A model generated the notes under the pieces. It worked only from the letters and a program-made list of their open reading frames with translations, had not been told where the DNA came from and did not search any database. A stretch of DNA of 64,000 nt from positions 1,364,001 to 1,428,000 of the forward strand of contig NZ_JACCBM010000001.1 in NCBI RefSeq assembly GCF_013409865.1, written 5' to 3'. Positions 63,613 to 64,000 of the stretch are shown here, piece after piece. Position 1 is the first letter of the stretch; the number at the start of each line of letters is the position of its first letter. The stretch is from Herbiconiux flava (GTDB lineage Bacteria; Actinomycetota; Actinomycetes; Actinomycetales; Microbacteriaceae). Both the position numbers and the translations under genes were made by a program.

Positions 63613-64000
63613 GTGCCCTCCACGACCGACCTGACCGATTCCGCCGCCTCTCCGGAGGCCATCGACCCGGCCGAGCTCGCGATCGCCCTGAAGGTGCTCG
63701 CCGACATGGTGGAGCTCGACGAGGACCACCCCGACTTCGTGACCGTGCGCCGGGCGACGGCGAAGATGGTGAAGGCGGTCAAGCACAAGCGGCGCCGCGA
63801 GATCCGGGCCGAGATCGCCCAGGCCGACCGCATCGTCGTGGCCGCCACGGCCACCGGCGCCCCCGACCGCATCGACGACGAGACCCGGGGCCTGGCCATC
63901 GGCGGGTCGAGAACGGCGGCCACGGCGGGCACGCTGCTGAAGGCGCGCAAGTGCTACATCTGCAAGCAGCCGTACACGCTCGTCGACGGTTTCTACCACC
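63613..64000 (+). CDS. SDR oxidoreductase with N-terminal zinc-ribbon-like extension (cut by window edge)
   Basis: Only the first 129 codons are visible, from GTG 63613 on. The start (STTDLTDSAASPEAIDP) leads into helical segments, LAIALKVLADMVELDEDHPD and RRREIRAEIAQADRIVVAAT, then ARKCYICKQPYTLVDGFYH, a Cys pair typical of a zinc ribbon. This N-terminal layout belongs to a known group of SDR-family proteins in bacteria in which the ribbon precedes the Rossmann fold; the catalytic part lies beyond the window. Assigned on the basis of the N-terminus only. Confidence 0.65.
   Translation, partial: MPSTTDLTDSAASPEAIDPAELAIALKVLADMVELDEDHPDFVTVRRATAKMVKAVKHKRRREIRAEIAQADRIVVAATATGAPDRIDDETRGLAIGGSRTAATAGTLLKARKCYICKQPYTLVDGFYH

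Overview
The window is high-G+C actinobacterial DNA with strong G/C third-position bias. The gene order ftsH-folE-folP-folB-folK-DUF3180-PH-PH-DUF2520-panC-lysS-clpC, LacI-controlled sugar loci, an LAxTG surface protein and the tRNA-Glu/Asp/Phe cluster fit the family Microbacteriaceae (order Micrococcales). The genus cannot be settled from the sequence alone.

Layout. 1-0.7 kb: end of a zwf-like gene and a DUF4287 gene. 0.7-11.7 kb: a plant-glycoside locus with a binding protein, two permeases, a GH78 rhamnosidase, a PPK2 kinase, a LacI repressor and a cell-wall-anchored GH3 enzyme. The two outer promoters carry the same perfect 14-bp operator. 11.8-14.4 kb: a quinone-reductase-like gene divergent from a TetR gene, plus small genes. 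14.5-21.7 kb: a divergently controlled purine-type uptake and salvage locus (NMT1-like binding protein, ATPase, fused permease, DeoD phosphorylase, deaminase-type amidohydrolase, LacI). 21.7-28.6 kb: SRAP peptidase, TetR with a membrane protein and a GT1 glycosyltransferase, spermidine-synthase-like and AlkZ-like proteins, DUF1772 and a NUC1-type nuclease.

28.73-37.74 kb: an integrated element of about 9 kb in the 3' end of tRNA-Phe. It is bounded by 50-bp identical direct repeats and has visibly lower G+C. It carries a rolling-circle-type Rep at one end and a tyrosine integrase at the other, but no recognisable transfer gene. Its cargo is defensive: a 750-aa protein joining a degenerate Mrr-like endonuclease fold to a PIN-like nuclease, and a complete type II restriction-modification system (C5 methyltransferase, Xre/C-type regulator, CCGG-family endonuclease). 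The 750-aa protein is the best candidate for an undescribed system.

37.7-64 kb: conserved core. It holds three tRNAs, two tandem M23 peptidases, ppa, tilS, hpt, two small secreted proteins, ftsH, a translationally coupled folate operon, PH-domain membrane proteins, panC, lysS, a cardiolipin-synthase-like gene, pirin, clpC, an N-acetylglutamate-synthase-like GNAT, a DksA/TraR-like protein, a NUDIX hydrolase and the start of a zinc-ribbon SDR. Almost the same ClgR-like box lies at the same distance from the -10 element of both ftsH and clpC, which suggests shared control of the two ATP-dependent proteases.
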